DNA of 64,000 bases from Pseudomonas sp. DY-1 (GCF_003626975.1 NZ_CP032616.1:2170001-2234000); one strand, 5' to 3'. Positions 1 to 8,571 are shown, numbered from the stretch's first letter. Notes: a model not told the origin generated them from the letters alone. Made by a program: numbers and translations.

Positions 1-13
1 CGAGAAAGGTGAA

Positions 14-367
14 CTAGCTACCGCGGTAGGTGGAGTAGCTATAGGGGGAGATCAGCAGCGGGACGTGGTAGTGATCCTGCTCGGAGGAAATGCCGAAGCG
101 CAGGACGACCACATCCAGGAAAGCCGGCTCGGCCAGCTTCACGCCACGGGCGCGGTAATAGTCGCCAGCGTGAAAATGGATCTGGTAGACGCCGCTCTGG
201 TAATCGGCACCCTGCAGCAGGGGCGCGTCGCAGCGGCCATCATCGTTGGTAGTGGTAGTGGCAACCAGCTCCAGGCCTGCGCTCTCGACGCGGTAGAGCT
301 CGATCTTGATGTCACGGCCAGGGCAGCCGTGGGCGGCATCCAGTACATGCGTGGTCAAACGTCCCAT
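14..367 (-). CDS. uraH: 5-hydroxyisourate hydrolase (transthyretin-like)
   Basis: Hydrolyses 5-hydroxyisourate, the product of urate oxidation, to OHCU. The open frame extends upstream to 532, but the ATG at 367 gives 117 residues, the usual length of bacterial HIU hydrolases, and begins MGRLTTHVLD. Family hallmarks are visible: His7 in THVLD, Arg45, His101 in the HYHVPLL motif and the C-terminal YRGS tetrapeptide (114-117) that separates HIU hydrolases from true transthyretins. No signal peptide, so probably cytoplasmic. It is divergent from puuE and shares a 425-bp intergenic region with two TTGTATACAA-type palindromes; the one at 525-534 lies upstream of this gene. No strong Shine-Dalgarno precedes the chosen ATG, so the start rests on family length and alignment. 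Anything downstream lies outside the window. Confidence 0.93.
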   Translation of the reverse strand: MGRLTTHVLDAAHGCPGRDIKIELYRVESAGLELVATTTTNDDGRCDAPLLQGADYQSGVYQIHFHAGDYYRARGVKLAEPAFLDVVVLRFGISSEQDHYHVPLLISPYSYSTYRGS

Positions 368-524
368 TGCTCGCTGGGCGTCCACCGGGCCGTTGCTCTG
401 GCCGCGATCGGAACGCCACACCTCCTCTGTTTGTTCATATAGGTGCGTGGTCAGGGGCCTAGGCCCCTGTACGGTGCGCAGAATAACATGCGCCCCACAG
501 AATGTAAGACATAAATCAAAAAAA

Positions 525-534
525 TTGTACACAA
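525..534. promoter_or_regulatory. Candidate operator TTGTACACAA (uraH side)
   Basis: TTGTACACAA is one base off the perfect palindrome TTGTATACAA and is the reverse complement of the site at 8494-8503. It lies about 160 bp upstream of the uraH start, in an AT-rich stretch likely to contain the uraH promoter. The call rests on recurrence of the motif across the purine cluster. Confidence 0.55.
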
Positions 535-687
535 TAATAACATCAAATTCGGATCAACCATTGCCGATCCGCGCTAGCAGGGGATTTTCATGTAGCCACC
601 GTCCTCCGGGCCTTTGCTCCTCGACACCTGACCATATGGGCAGGTTTCTTGCTACCACCCCGGTTGACGAATTCAGCGAATTTTTGA

Positions 688-717
688 TTTACAAAACGCA
701 TGACAGTTTGTATACAA
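688..717 (+). promoter_or_regulatory. puuE promoter with overlapping operator TTGTATACAA
   Basis: TTTACA (688-693), a 17-base spacer and TATACA (711-716) form a good sigma-70-type promoter for puuE-uraD. The perfect 10-bp palindrome TTGTATACAA at 708-717 covers the -10 element, the arrangement expected of a repressor site. The regulator is inferred to be GntR-like from the palindrome type; no GntR gene is in the window. Confidence 0.65.
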
Positions 718-792
718 TCACCCCATCCACGGTCGCGCACCACTTTCCCGGGCTGTCGCTGATCGATTCAACAGACGAGAAGGAAGACTGCA

Positions 793-1722
793 GTGAGCGC
801 TGAGTACCCACGCGACCTGATCGGTTACGGCAACAACCCACCCCATCCGCACTGGCCTGGCGAAGCCCGCATCGCCCTGTCCTTCGTTCTCAACTACGAA
901 GAAGGCGGTGAGCGCAACGTGCTCCATGGCGACAAGGAATCCGAAGCCTTCCTGTCCGAAATGGTGGCAGCCCAACCGTTGCAGGGCGTGCGCAACATGA
1001 GCATGGAATCCCTCTACGAGTACGGCAGCCGCACTGGCGTCTGGCGCCTGCTTAACCTGTTCAAGAAACACGACATCCCGCTGACCATCTTCGCCGTGGC
1101 GATGGCTGCCCAGCGTCATCCGGATGTGATCCGCGCCATGGTCGAGGCCGGCCACGAGATCTGCAGCCACGGCTATCGCTGGATCGACTACCAGTACATG
1201 GACGAGGCCCAGGAGCGCGAACACATGCTCGAGGCCATCCGCATTCTCACCGAACTGACCGGTGAACGCCCGGTAGGCTGGTACACCGGCCGCACTGGCC
1301 CGAACACCCGTCGCCTGGTGATGGAGGAAGGCGGCTTCCTCTACGACTCCGACACCTACGACGACGACCTGCCCTACTGGGACGCCGCCAGCACCGCGGA
1401 AAAACCGCACCTGGTCATTCCCTACACCCTGGACACCAACGACATGCGATTCACCCAGGTGCAGGGTTTCAACAAGGGCGATGACTTCTTCGAATACCTC
1501 AAGGATGCCTTCGACGTGCTCTACGCAGAAGGTGCCGCCGGCGCGCCGAAGATGCTGTCCATCGGCATGCACTGCCGCCTGCTGGGCCGTCCGGCGCGCC
1601 TCGCGTCCCTGGCACGCTTCATCGACTACGTGAAAGGCTTCGATCAAGTCTGGTTCGCCCGCCGCGCCGACATCGCACGCCACTGGCACGCCACCCACCC
1701 TTTCAAAGAGCAAGCGAAATGA
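793..1722 (+). CDS. puuE: Allantoinase PuuE (polysaccharide-deacetylase fold)
   Basis: Opens the allantoin ring to give allantoate. The 309-residue protein belongs to the polysaccharide-deacetylase-like allantoinases, unrelated to the amidohydrolase-type AllB. It shows the fold's HGYRW motif (126-130), a GWYTGRTGPNTRRL segment and the acidic DSDTYDDDLPYW segment. The GTG start at 793 is preceded by AAGGAAG at a normal distance. The stop overlaps the uraD ATG by four bases (ATGA at 1719-1722), so the two are translationally coupled. Expression is probably controlled by the promoter and palindromic operator at 688-717. No signal peptide; cytoplasmic. A chitin or peptidoglycan deacetylase is unlikely given the gene order. 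Confidence 0.95.
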   Translation: MSAEYPRDLIGYGNNPPHPHWPGEARIALSFVLNYEEGGERNVLHGDKESEAFLSEMVAAQPLQGVRNMSMESLYEYGSRTGVWRLLNLFKKHDIPLTIFAVAMAAQRHPDVIRAMVEAGHEICSHGYRWIDYQYMDEAQEREHMLEAIRILTELTGERPVGWYTGRTGPNTRRLVMEEGGFLYDSDTYDDDLPYWDAASTAEKPHLVIPYTLDTNDMRFTQVQGFNKGDDFFEYLKDAFDVLYAEGAAGAPKMLSIGMHCRLLGRPARLASLARFIDYVKGFDQVWFARRADIARHWHATHPFKEQAK

Positions 1723-2234
1723 GCCGCTTCCAGACCCTGACTCCATCCAGCCTGTCCCGCGATGCCTTCGTAGAAGCCTTCGCCGACATCTATGAGCACT
1801 CGCCCTGGGTCGCCGAGAAAGCCTTCGACCTCGGCCGGGACGACCGCATCAACGAAATCGATGGCCTGCACCAGCGCATGGCCGACCTGTTGCTCAGTGC
1901 CAGCCATGAAGCCCAGCTGGCGCTGATCAACGCTCACCCGGACCTGGCCGGCAAGGCAGCGGTCCGAGGCGAGCTGACCGAAGCCAGCACCAGCGAACAG
2001 GCCGGTGCCGGAATCCACGAATGCACGGCTGAAGAGTTCGCACGCTTCACCGAGCTGAACGACGCCTACAAGGCCAAGTTCGGGTTTCCTTTCATCATGG
2101 CGGTGAAAGGCAGCAATCGGCACCAGATCCTGGCGGCCTTCGAGGAGCGAATCCACAACTCTCCCGAAGCCGAATTCTCCAGGGCGCTGGCCGAGATCAA
2201 CAAGATCGCGCTGTTCCGCCTGCAGCAAATGTAA
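1719..2234 (+). CDS. uraD: OHCU decarboxylase
   Basis: Decarboxylates 2-oxo-4-hydroxy-4-carboxy-5-ureidoimidazoline (OHCU) to (S)-allantoin, completing the stereospecific path from urate. The 171-residue length is standard for stand-alone UraD. Visible family motifs are NAHPDLAGKA with the catalytic-type His73, SEQAGAG just after residue 90, the KFGFPFI segment and a late Arg in EERIHNSPEAEF. It overlaps puuE by four bases and is cytoplasmic. The next gene in the pathway order, allantoicase, is absent: 161 bp of non-coding sequence follow, then allA. Confidence 0.94.
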   Translation: MSRFQTLTPSSLSRDAFVEAFADIYEHSPWVAEKAFDLGRDDRINEIDGLHQRMADLLLSASHEAQLALINAHPDLAGKAAVRGELTEASTSEQAGAGIHECTAEEFARFTELNDAYKAKFGFPFIMAVKGSNRHQILAAFEERIHNSPEAEFSRALAEINKIALFRLQQM

Positions 2235-2395
2235 GCCGCAGTCGCACCGCCCCTATTCAAGACCGGGCGGGCCACGGCCCGCCCATCGGCTCTCCGCCGC
2301 AGAGTAGAGCCAGGGGGGAGGATGGAATCACCACCTCCCCTACCGGCCCCTCCCTCTCGGGGGATGGGAACCAGCAACGAACAAGTAGAACAGCC

Positions 2396-2899
2396 ATGCG
2401 AACCCTGAAGATCGAGCCCCTGACCAAAGAAGCCTTCGCCCCGTTCGGAGATGTGATCGAAACCGATGGCAGCGAGTACTTCATGATCAACAACGGCTCC
2501 ACCCGCCGTTATCACAAGCTGGCGACGGTCGAAACCGCCCAGCCGGAAGACAAGGCAATCATCAGCATCTTCAGTGCCGAATCCCTTGAGATGCCTCTGC
2601 GCATCCGCATGCTGGAACGACATCCGCAGGGCAGCCAGGCCTTCATTCCGCTGCTCGGCAACTCCTTTCTGGTCGTGGTCGCGCCACTTGGCGATGTACC
2701 TGTACCGGGTTTGGTCCGTGCCTTCCTCTCCAATGGCAGGCAGGGCGTTAATTACCATCGCGGCGTCTGGCACCACCCGGTGCTGACGATCGAAAAGCGG
2801 GATGACTTCCTGGTGGTTGATCGCAGCGGTTCTGGCAACAACTGCGATGAGCATTTCTTCACTGAGGACGAGCAGCTCCTCCTCGACCCCCACCACTAA
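2396..2899 (+). CDS. allA: Ureidoglycolate lyase
   Basis: Splits (S)-ureidoglycolate into glyoxylate and urea, the last purine-specific step. At 167 residues it has the usual AllA length and begins MRTLKIEPLTKEAFAPFGDV, typical of the family; PLRIRMLERHPQGSQAFIPL and the YHRGVWHHP segment hold the conserved His residues of this cupin-like fold. It is co-directional with uraD and lies 53 bp upstream of puuD. Its substrate is normally made by allantoicase, for which no gene is visible in the window. The Shine-Dalgarno is weak, but the ATG at 2396 matches the family N-terminus. Confidence 0.93.
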   Translation: MRTLKIEPLTKEAFAPFGDVIETDGSEYFMINNGSTRRYHKLATVETAQPEDKAIISIFSAESLEMPLRIRMLERHPQGSQAFIPLLGNSFLVVVAPLGDVPVPGLVRAFLSNGRQGVNYHRGVWHHPVLTIEKRDDFLVVDRSGSGNNCDEHFFTEDEQLLLDPHH

Positions 2900-2952
2900 T
2901 AAGAGAAGCCCAATGATCGGCGTGCTGGTCAGCGGGAAAAGAGGTAAACACT

Positions 2953-4230
2953 GTGGAAGCACATTTGACCGAATGGCTGAACCTGAGCATTCGCTGGGTT
3001 CACATGATCACCGGTATCGCCTGGATCGGCGCATCCTTCTATTTCGTCTGGCTGGAGAACAACCTGAATCGCGCCAATCCGCGCGACGGTCTGTCGGGTG
3101 ACCTCTGGGCCATCCACGGTGGCGGCATCTACCACCTGGAGAAATACAAGCTCGCTCCGCCGAAAATGCCGGACAACCTGCACTGGTTCAAATGGGAAGC
3201 CTATTTCACCTGGTTGTCGGGCGTCGCCCTGCTGACCGTGGTGTTCTATATGAACCCGACCCTGTACCTGATCGCACCCGGCGTGGACATCGCCCCGGCT
3301 GCCGCCGTCGCCATCGGCATCGGCTCGCTGATCGCTGGCTGGTTCATCTACGACTTCCTCTGCGACTCGCCGCTGGGCAAGACCCCTGCCCTGCTCGGCC
3401 TCGTCCTGTTCCTGCTGGTGATCGGCGCTGCCTGGGGCTTCACCCATGTGTTCAGCGGCCGTGGTTCCTACATCCATGTCGGCGCCCTGATCGGCACCAT
3501 CATGGTCGGCAACGTGTTCCGCATCATCATGCCGGCACAGCGCGCCCTGGTTAAGGCCATCGAAGAAAACCGCACCCCGGACCCGGTCCTGCCGGCCAAG
3601 GGCCTGTTGCGTTCGCGCCACAACAACTACTTCACCCTGCCGGTGCTGTTCATCATGATCAGCAACCACTTCCCGAGCACCTACGGCAGCCAGTACAACT
3701 GGCTGATCCTGGCCGGGATCGCAGTGATCGCGGTACTGGTGCGCCACTACTTCAACACCCGCCACGACAGCAACAAGTTCGCCTGGACCCTGCCGGCCGG
3801 TGCCCTGGGCATGATCTGCCTGGCGTTCGTCACCGCGCCGAACTACAAGGCCGCCGAACCGAGCCTGGCTGTTGAGCCGGCCCATCAGGAACAAGCCGCT
3901 CCCACCACCAGCACCGCCGCCGCTCCTGCACAACCGGCTGAAAAACCGGCCCAGGCCAGCACTACCGGCAATGACTTCGGCAAGGTCCACAGCGTGATCC
4001 AGGAACGTTGCGCCGTCTGCCACTCCGCCAAGCCCAGCAGCCCGATGTTCACCTCGGCGCCGGGCGGCGTGATGCTCGACACCCCGCAACAGATCCAGAT
4101 GCTCGCACCGAAGATCCAGGCTCAGGCAGTCGCCAGCCAGATCATGCCGCTGGGCAACATCACTCAGATGACCCAGGAAGAGCGTGACTTGATCGGCCGC
4201 TGGATCGCCCAGGGCGCCAAGACCAACTGA
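2953..4230 (+). CDS. puuD: Membrane-bound cytochrome c urate oxidase PuuD
   Basis: Oxidises urate to 5-hydroxyisourate at the inner membrane and passes electrons to a C-terminal cytochrome c domain instead of directly to O2, as established for the PuuD family (urate oxidase N-terminal domain plus cytochrome c). The 425-residue protein has about eight hydrophobic segments in residues 1-300, a low-complexity Ala/Pro/Glu linker (about 297-333) and a haem c motif CAVCH with Cys353, Cys356 and His357; Met398 in IMPLGN is a candidate axial ligand. The GTG start at 2953 follows AGAGGT at good spacing. A hairpin terminator after the gene (4308-4335) closes the unit. A soluble uricase is not present in the window. 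Confidence 0.93.
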   Translation: MEAHLTEWLNLSIRWVHMITGIAWIGASFYFVWLENNLNRANPRDGLSGDLWAIHGGGIYHLEKYKLAPPKMPDNLHWFKWEAYFTWLSGVALLTVVFYMNPTLYLIAPGVDIAPAAAVAIGIGSLIAGWFIYDFLCDSPLGKTPALLGLVLFLLVIGAAWGFTHVFSGRGSYIHVGALIGTIMVGNVFRIIMPAQRALVKAIEENRTPDPVLPAKGLLRSRHNNYFTLPVLFIMISNHFPSTYGSQYNWLILAGIAVIAVLVRHYFNTRHDSNKFAWTLPAGALGMICLAFVTAPNYKAAEPSLAVEPAHQEQAAPTTSTAAAPAQPAEKPAQASTTGNDFGKVHSVIQERCAVCHSAKPSSPMFTSAPGGVMLDTPQQIQMLAPKIQAQAVASQIMPLGNITQMTQEERDLIGRWIAQGAKTN

Positions 4231-4307
4231 GCAACGGCGAGGCTCCTGATAACCCGGGACCTCGCGCACGACCACGGCGGGTGATGCCCCAAGCTTTACC
4301 CGCTTTC

Positions 4308-4335
4308 AAGCCTGCCCCCAGGCGGGCTTTTTTTC
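4308..4335 (+). terminator. Rho-independent terminator after puuD
   Basis: AAGCCTGCC (4308-4316) pairs with GGCGGGCTT (4321-4329) across a 4-base loop, with one G-T pair, followed by a run of seven T. Confidence 0.85.
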
Positions 4336-4469
4336 TTCCTCGCAGTACCCGCATGACCCCGGCCGGGAGTCACCCTCCCGGCTTGCAACATGAATACCCC
4401 GGCAGGCCGCCCCCACGAGGTGCGGCATTGCCAAGCGACTTACAAGAACAAAAGCGCCCGAGGTGTTGC

Positions 4470-5816
4470 ATGACCACTCCGACAGAGCGAGAAATCGCCC
4501 TTTCGCCCGCTGACCAGCGCCTGCCCCTGATGCAATTGCTGCTTGTCGGCTTCCAGCATGTCCTGCTTATGTACGGTGGCGCCGTTGCCGTGCCCCTGAT
4601 CGTCGGCCAGGCCGCCGGCCTCTCCCGTGAAGAAATCGCCTTCCTGATCAACGCCGACCTGCTGGTCGCCGGTATCGCCACCATCGTCCAGTCCATCGGC
4701 ATCGGCCCGGTCGGTATCCGCATGCCGGTGATGATGGGCGCCAGCTTCGCTGCCGTCGGCAGCATGGTGGTGATGGCCGGAATGCCCGGCGTCGGTATCC
4801 AGGGGATTTTCGGTGCCACCATCGCTGCGGGTTTCTTCGGCCTGCTGCTCGCCCCCTTCATGTCACGCATCGTGCGTTTCTTTCCGCCCCTGGTGACCGG
4901 CACCGTGATCACCTCCATCGGCCTCACGCTCTTCCCGGTAGCAGTCAACTGGGCCGGCGGCGGTAACGCGGCAACCCATTTCGGTGCCCTGGAATACCTC
5001 TCCATCGCCGCTCTGGTGCTGGGGACGATCCTGCTGGTAAACCGTTTCCTCAAGGGCTTCTGGGTCAATGTCTCGGTACTGATCGGCATGGCCCTGGGTT
5101 ATGCCCTTGCCGGCGCCTGCGGGATGGTCGACCTGAACGGGCTGGAGGAAACGCCCTGGTTCCAGCTCGTGGAACCCATGCACTTCGGCATGCCGAAGTT
5201 CGAGCTGGCCTCAGTGCTGTCGATGTGTCTGGTGGTGGTGATCATCTTCGTCGAGTCCACCGGCATGTTCCTGGCCCTGGGCAAGATCACCGGTCGCGAA
5301 GTCTGTCCCAATGCCCTGCGCCGTGGCCTGATGTGCGACGCCGGCGCCTCCTTCCTGGCGGGCTTCTTCAACACCTTCACCCATTCTTCGTTCGCCCAGA
5401 ACATCGGCCTGGTGCAGATGACGGGTGTACGCAGTCGCTACGTGACGGTCGCCGCCGGTGCCTTCCTGATCGGCCTCAGCCTGCTGCCGAAAGCCGCCTT
5501 CCTGGTCGCATCGATCCCGCCTGCGGTACTGGGTGGTGCCGGTCTGGCGATGTTCGGCATGGTGGCCGCTACCGGCATCAAGATCCTTCACGAGGCGGAC
5601 ATCAGCGACCGGAGAAACCAACTGCTCGTCGCGGTGAGCATGGGCATGGGCATGGCACCGGTGGTACGCCCCGAGCTCTTCGCCCAACTTCCCCACTGGA
5701 TGGAGCCCATCACGCACAGCGGCATCGCCATGGCCACTGTCAGTGCCCTCACCCTGAACCTGCTGTTCAACATCCTGGGTGAAAAGGAACGTAGCCGGCA
5801 CTGCGCTGCGCACTGA
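4470..5816 (+). CDS. NCS2-family purine (xanthine/urate) permease
   Basis: Inner-membrane nucleobase:cation symporter of the NCS2 family, most likely importing urate or xanthine given its place just after puuD. The frame is open from 4281, but the ATG at 4470 (448 residues) is preceded by GAGGTG and gives the normal length and a typical N-terminus (PLMQLLLVGFQHVLLMYGGA). About 12-14 hydrophobic segments are apparent. The NCS2 signature appears as QNIGLVQMTGVRSRYV near residue 310, and the GxxFxxxG-rich first half matches the family. It lies between two terminators (4308-4335 and 5864-5889), so it may be transcribed alone. Substrate choice among urate, xanthine and uracil cannot be read from sequence alone. 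Confidence 0.9.
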   Translation: MTTPTEREIALSPADQRLPLMQLLLVGFQHVLLMYGGAVAVPLIVGQAAGLSREEIAFLINADLLVAGIATIVQSIGIGPVGIRMPVMMGASFAAVGSMVVMAGMPGVGIQGIFGATIAAGFFGLLLAPFMSRIVRFFPPLVTGTVITSIGLTLFPVAVNWAGGGNAATHFGALEYLSIAALVLGTILLVNRFLKGFWVNVSVLIGMALGYALAGACGMVDLNGLEETPWFQLVEPMHFGMPKFELASVLSMCLVVVIIFVESTGMFLALGKITGREVCPNALRRGLMCDAGASFLAGFFNTFTHSSFAQNIGLVQMTGVRSRYVTVAAGAFLIGLSLLPKAAFLVASIPPAVLGGAGLAMFGMVAATGIKILHEADISDRRNQLLVAVSMGMGMAPVVRPELFAQLPHWMEPITHSGIAMATVSALTLNLLFNILGEKERSRHCAAH

Positions 5817-5863
5817 ATTTGCTCCCATCCGGCTGTCCCCATGAGGTGCAGCCGGAACTCCAA

Positions 5864-5889
5864 AGCCCGCCTACCCGGCGGGCTCTTTT
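5864..5889 (+). terminator. Rho-independent terminator after NCS2 permease
   Basis: AGCCCGCC (5864-5871) pairs perfectly with GGCGGGCT (5877-5884) around a 5-base loop, followed by TCTTTT. Confidence 0.85.
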
Positions 5890-5983
5890 AACCCTAACCC
5901 CGGTGACGGCCGCGTTCGCGCGCTGCCGTTAAGGACAGGTCTTTTCCGCTTTCAGCTCAACAACAAAAAGAAGGAGTACCCGA

Positions 5984-6835
5984 ATGCGTCGTTACACCAG
6001 CCTGGCGCTTGGCGCCGCCTTGTTGGCCACTGGCCAGACCGGCTTCGCCGCCGAGGACGGCAAGATCTTCGAATGGATGAACAACAGCGTTGGTTTCCGC
6101 TATGGCCAGCAGTTCACCAACCCGAACAACCCGAACAAGTTCGCCAAACGCATCTACAGCTTTACCCACGCCGATGGTTACAAATACGGCAGCAACTTCT
6201 TCAACCTGGATGTGTTTCTCTCCGACAGCCGCGACCCGCGCAAAGGCACTGATCATGGCGGCAGTGAGGTCTACGCGGTTTATCGTCACCAGCTATACGT
6301 TTCACGGGTGTTCGACCAGCCGCTGGGCACGGGTCTGATCAAGGACTACGCCTTCACCTTCGGCTTCGACGCCAACCGCAACAACAACCTGGCCTCGGCC
6401 AATAAGCGAGCCCTGGTGTTCGGCCCGACGCTCAAGTTCAACGGCGCCGCCGTTCTCGACCTGAGCCTGATGTACTACCGCGAGAAGAACCACTCGGGCA
6501 TCCCCAGCGCCAAGCATCCTGACCACACTTTCGACGCCACCTACATGGTCAACCTGACCTGGCTCAAGCCTTTCCAGCTCGGCGACCACGACGCCAAGTT
6601 CCAGGGATTCGTCAACTACGTCGGCGAAAAGGGCGAAGACTACTTCGACAAGGACACGGCCCCGGAGACCCTTATGCGTACCTCGCTCATGGTCGCCGCG
6701 ATGCCCGGCGCCAAGCGCAAGCCGAACCTGTGGCTGGGTGTCGGCTACGAGTATTGGCACAACAAGTTCGGCGTCGACGGTGGGCGTGGCAGCCGCACCT
6801 CGACGCCGACGGTGAATCTGGAATTCACCTTCTGA
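5984..6835 (+). CDS. Tsx/OmpK-type outer-membrane channel (first copy)
   Basis: Predicted outer-membrane beta-barrel of the nucleoside-specific channel (Tsx/OmpK) family, 283 residues. It has a signal peptide with a likely cut after GFA (residues 1-22), a family-like FRYGQQF segment, a SFTHADGYKYGSNFFNLD block, alternating hydrophobic/polar strands and a terminal aromatic residue (ends NLEFTF), as usual for BAM-assembled barrels. AAGGAG precedes the ATG at good spacing. It follows the purine permease and its terminator, and a second family member lies 250 bp away on the opposite strand. Probable role: diffusion of purines or related ureides across the outer membrane; the exact solute is inference. 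Confidence 0.85.
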   Translation: MRRYTSLALGAALLATGQTGFAAEDGKIFEWMNNSVGFRYGQQFTNPNNPNKFAKRIYSFTHADGYKYGSNFFNLDVFLSDSRDPRKGTDHGGSEVYAVYRHQLYVSRVFDQPLGTGLIKDYAFTFGFDANRNNNLASANKRALVFGPTLKFNGAAVLDLSLMYYREKNHSGIPSAKHPDHTFDATYMVNLTWLKPFQLGDHDAKFQGFVNYVGEKGEDYFDKDTAPETLMRTSLMVAAMPGAKRKPNLWLGVGYEYWHNKFGVDGGRGSRTSTPTVNLEFTF

Positions 6836-7086
6836 ACCGAGTCTCGCCGTAAGGCGTTCAATCCCCTTTGCGACCCGGAGGGAGGCCAGTCGCCGTGAGG
6901 GCCAGTTGATTCGCGACGGGCTGTACAGCGGCTCCCGGTCCGTTACACCGGGAAATCCGCAGACCCGCATCGCGATCGATCCGGCTCCCACACTGCTGCG
7001 AAAGGCTTGTGCCATGGATTGGCTCTCCTCCCCTTTCAACCGCGGGGATGGCGCATTGCGCCTCCCCCGGTCTTTTTCCCGGTGAA

Positions 7087-7896
7087 TCAGAAGTGCGCCT
7101 TGACCAGCAGGCTGGCGGTGTTCTGGTCGGTGCCATCGAGGATGACGTCACCCAGGAAGCTGTCGTTGTCGATACCGTACTTGTCCTTCCAGTAGTCGTA
7201 CTCGAAACCGACGTACAGCTGCTTCTCACCCCAGCCCATGGCCTTGCCCAGGTCGTATTTCACCTGCGGATTGAAGTGCAGGTTCGCGTGGTAAGTGCCG
7301 CGGCTGTTTTCGTCGTTGTCCACGACCCAGTCCATGAAACCGTCGATCAGGATGTCGGAGTTGCCCACCGGAATGGTGTAGCTCCAGACCGGAGTGATCT
7401 GCCAGACGTTGTCGCCGGGACGGCTGCCATCGGTGGTGCGGTTGTAGAAGTTGACCTGGAAGTAATCGAAGCCGGGAATGGCGAGGTCGAAGCCTGGGCC
7501 GATCAGGTAGGACTCGACATCGCCTTCGCCGAACTCGTAGGTCATGGCGAGCAGTACGTCGGTTACAGGACCGAACTGGATCTTCTGATCGAAGATCTTG
7601 CCAAGGGAAAGGCGCGGCTGGAATTCGCCGTAGTAGGTGTTGTCACCCACCTGCGCATCCTTTTCGCCGTTGTAGAAGATCTTGTCCACGAAGAAGAAGT
7701 TATCGCCGTACTTCCAGCCATCCGCGTGCTCGAAGGTGACGGTTTGCTGGATTTCCGGATTGACCTTGAAGTTCTGACCGTAGAGGTAGGTCAGGCTGTT
7801 GTTCTGCCAGAACAGAAGGTCACCGGCGATAGCCTGGCCGCCCCCGAGCAGGCCGGTCGAGAGGGCGAGGCAGTGCGGCAGATACTTGGCATTCAT
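7087..7896 (-). CDS. Tsx/OmpK-type outer-membrane channel (second copy)
   Basis: A second, diverged member of the nucleoside-specific channel family, 269 residues, convergent with the copy at 5984-6835. Signal peptide (residues 1-25, ending AIAG), then LLFWQNNSLTYLYGQNF and a TFEHADGWKYGDNFFFVD block parallel to the first copy. The barrel ends in Phe (KAHF). The start is preceded by AAGGGA. Upstream on the same strand are a small ORF and a promoter region with two TTGTATACAA-type palindromes (8449-8503), so this channel is probably under the same control as the catabolic genes. Solute specificity is unknown. Confidence 0.85.
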   Translation of the reverse strand: MNAKYLPHCLALSTGLLGGGQAIAGDLLFWQNNSLTYLYGQNFKVNPEIQQTVTFEHADGWKYGDNFFFVDKIFYNGEKDAQVGDNTYYGEFQPRLSLGKIFDQKIQFGPVTDVLLAMTYEFGEGDVESYLIGPGFDLAIPGFDYFQVNFYNRTTDGSRPGDNVWQITPVWSYTIPVGNSDILIDGFMDWVVDNDENSRGTYHANLHFNPQVKYDLGKAMGWGEKQLYVGFEYDYWKDKYGIDNDSFLGDVILDGTDQNTASLLVKAHF

Positions 7897-8018
7897 GGTT
7901 TTTCCCTTGTTTTAGTGGGTTTCAGGTTTTTCCGCCCCGCACCCACCCGTAGCCCGCCCCGGTTTCCGGGCAGGCTGCAGGCAGGTTCGGGATTGGAGGG
8001 AGTTGCGCGCGCCGTGCG

Positions 8019-8336
8019 TCAGCCGATCAGGCCGAGGCGGTATTGGCGGGCGATGCCGGACGGGCTGTCTTCAGCGTTGCGCTGTTTGGCTACGTCCAGG
8101 GAGTTCCGTCTGGCCTCGGCAATCGAGGACAGGAGTGCGAGTTCGTCTACGCCCGCATACGTGGGCGACTGGCCGACACCGAACAGGCTGCCAAGGTCAG
8201 CTGCCAGGGCACTGATAGCGGACGGATGCGCAAGCAAAGGGTGTGGACTTGAAAAACGGGATCGCCACGCCTGCGGCTGGCGGTCGGGACCGCATCTGAG
8301 GTTGTAGCGAACCTCGCGGAGGTCGAATGAACTCAT
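8019..8336 (-). CDS. Small hypothetical protein, possible lead gene of tsx-like operon
   Basis: I do not recognise this 105-residue ORF. It is a candidate gene because codon third positions are mostly G/C, especially in the second half; no overlapping reading on the other strand looks better; and it is the first ORF downstream of a TATAAT-containing promoter region with two operator-like palindromes. It has no signal peptide, membrane segment or known motif; the middle (ALAADLGSLFGVGQSPTYAG) is mildly hydrophobic. The Shine-Dalgarno is weak (AGGCAGG, a little far). It could instead be part of a long leader for the tsx-like gene 122 bp downstream. Confidence 0.45.
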   Translation of the reverse strand: MSSFDLREVRYNLRCGPDRQPQAWRSRFSSPHPLLAHPSAISALAADLGSLFGVGQSPTYAGVDELALLSSIAEARRNSLDVAKQRNAEDSPSGIARQYRLGLIG

Positions 8337-8447
8337 GGGTAAAGCCTGCCTATTGTTTTTGTCGGTCGTGGGCTTACAGGGTGGCGGTGAGCCCCCTCAT
8401 GCAGTTGCTTCATCAGGAAAAGCTGATCTGGCGGTCAGGTTTTCCGA

Positions 8448-8458
8448 ATTATATACAC
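8448..8458 (-). promoter_or_regulatory. Promoter -10 (TATAAT) with degenerate operator
   Basis: Reading leftwards, GTGTATATAAT contains a perfect -10 hexamer (8453-8448), and the ten bases 8458-8449 match TTGTATACAA at eight positions. It would drive the small ORF at 8336 and the tsx-like gene at 7896. The -35 is poor (TTGTTT with 19-base spacing). Confidence 0.5.
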
Positions 8459-8493
8459 TCTGTGAACATCCCAAACAACAGTTTCTTTCAGAA

Positions 8494-8503
8494 TTGTGTA
8501 CAA
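8494..8503. promoter_or_regulatory. Candidate operator TTGTGTACAA (tsx-like side)
   Basis: TTGTGTACAA, one base from the perfect palindrome and the reverse complement of the uraH-side site at 525-534. It lies about 40 bp upstream of the leftward TATAAT at 8453-8448. Confidence 0.55.
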
Positions 8504-8571
8504 AACTTCAGGCGATCTTCGCGCAGAAGACACGGAGCGCCTCTGGAATGGTGCTTCCGGTTCGGAAGGCG

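Larger units (their letters stand above)
368..792. other. uraH-puuE divergent regulatory region
   Basis: A 425-bp interval with no convincing gene; open frames here are upstream extensions or shadows of uraH. It is clearly more AT-rich than its flanks around 500-560 and 660-720, and both AT-rich patches hold a TTGTAYACAA-type palindrome, as expected for two divergent regulated promoters. Confidence 0.75.

Noticed and set aside
4231..4469. Possible purine riboswitch before the NCS2 permease
   Set aside because: The only clear structure is the puuD terminator. No conserved purine-riboswitch core (TATA-loop/TTCTACC-like elements) is visible.
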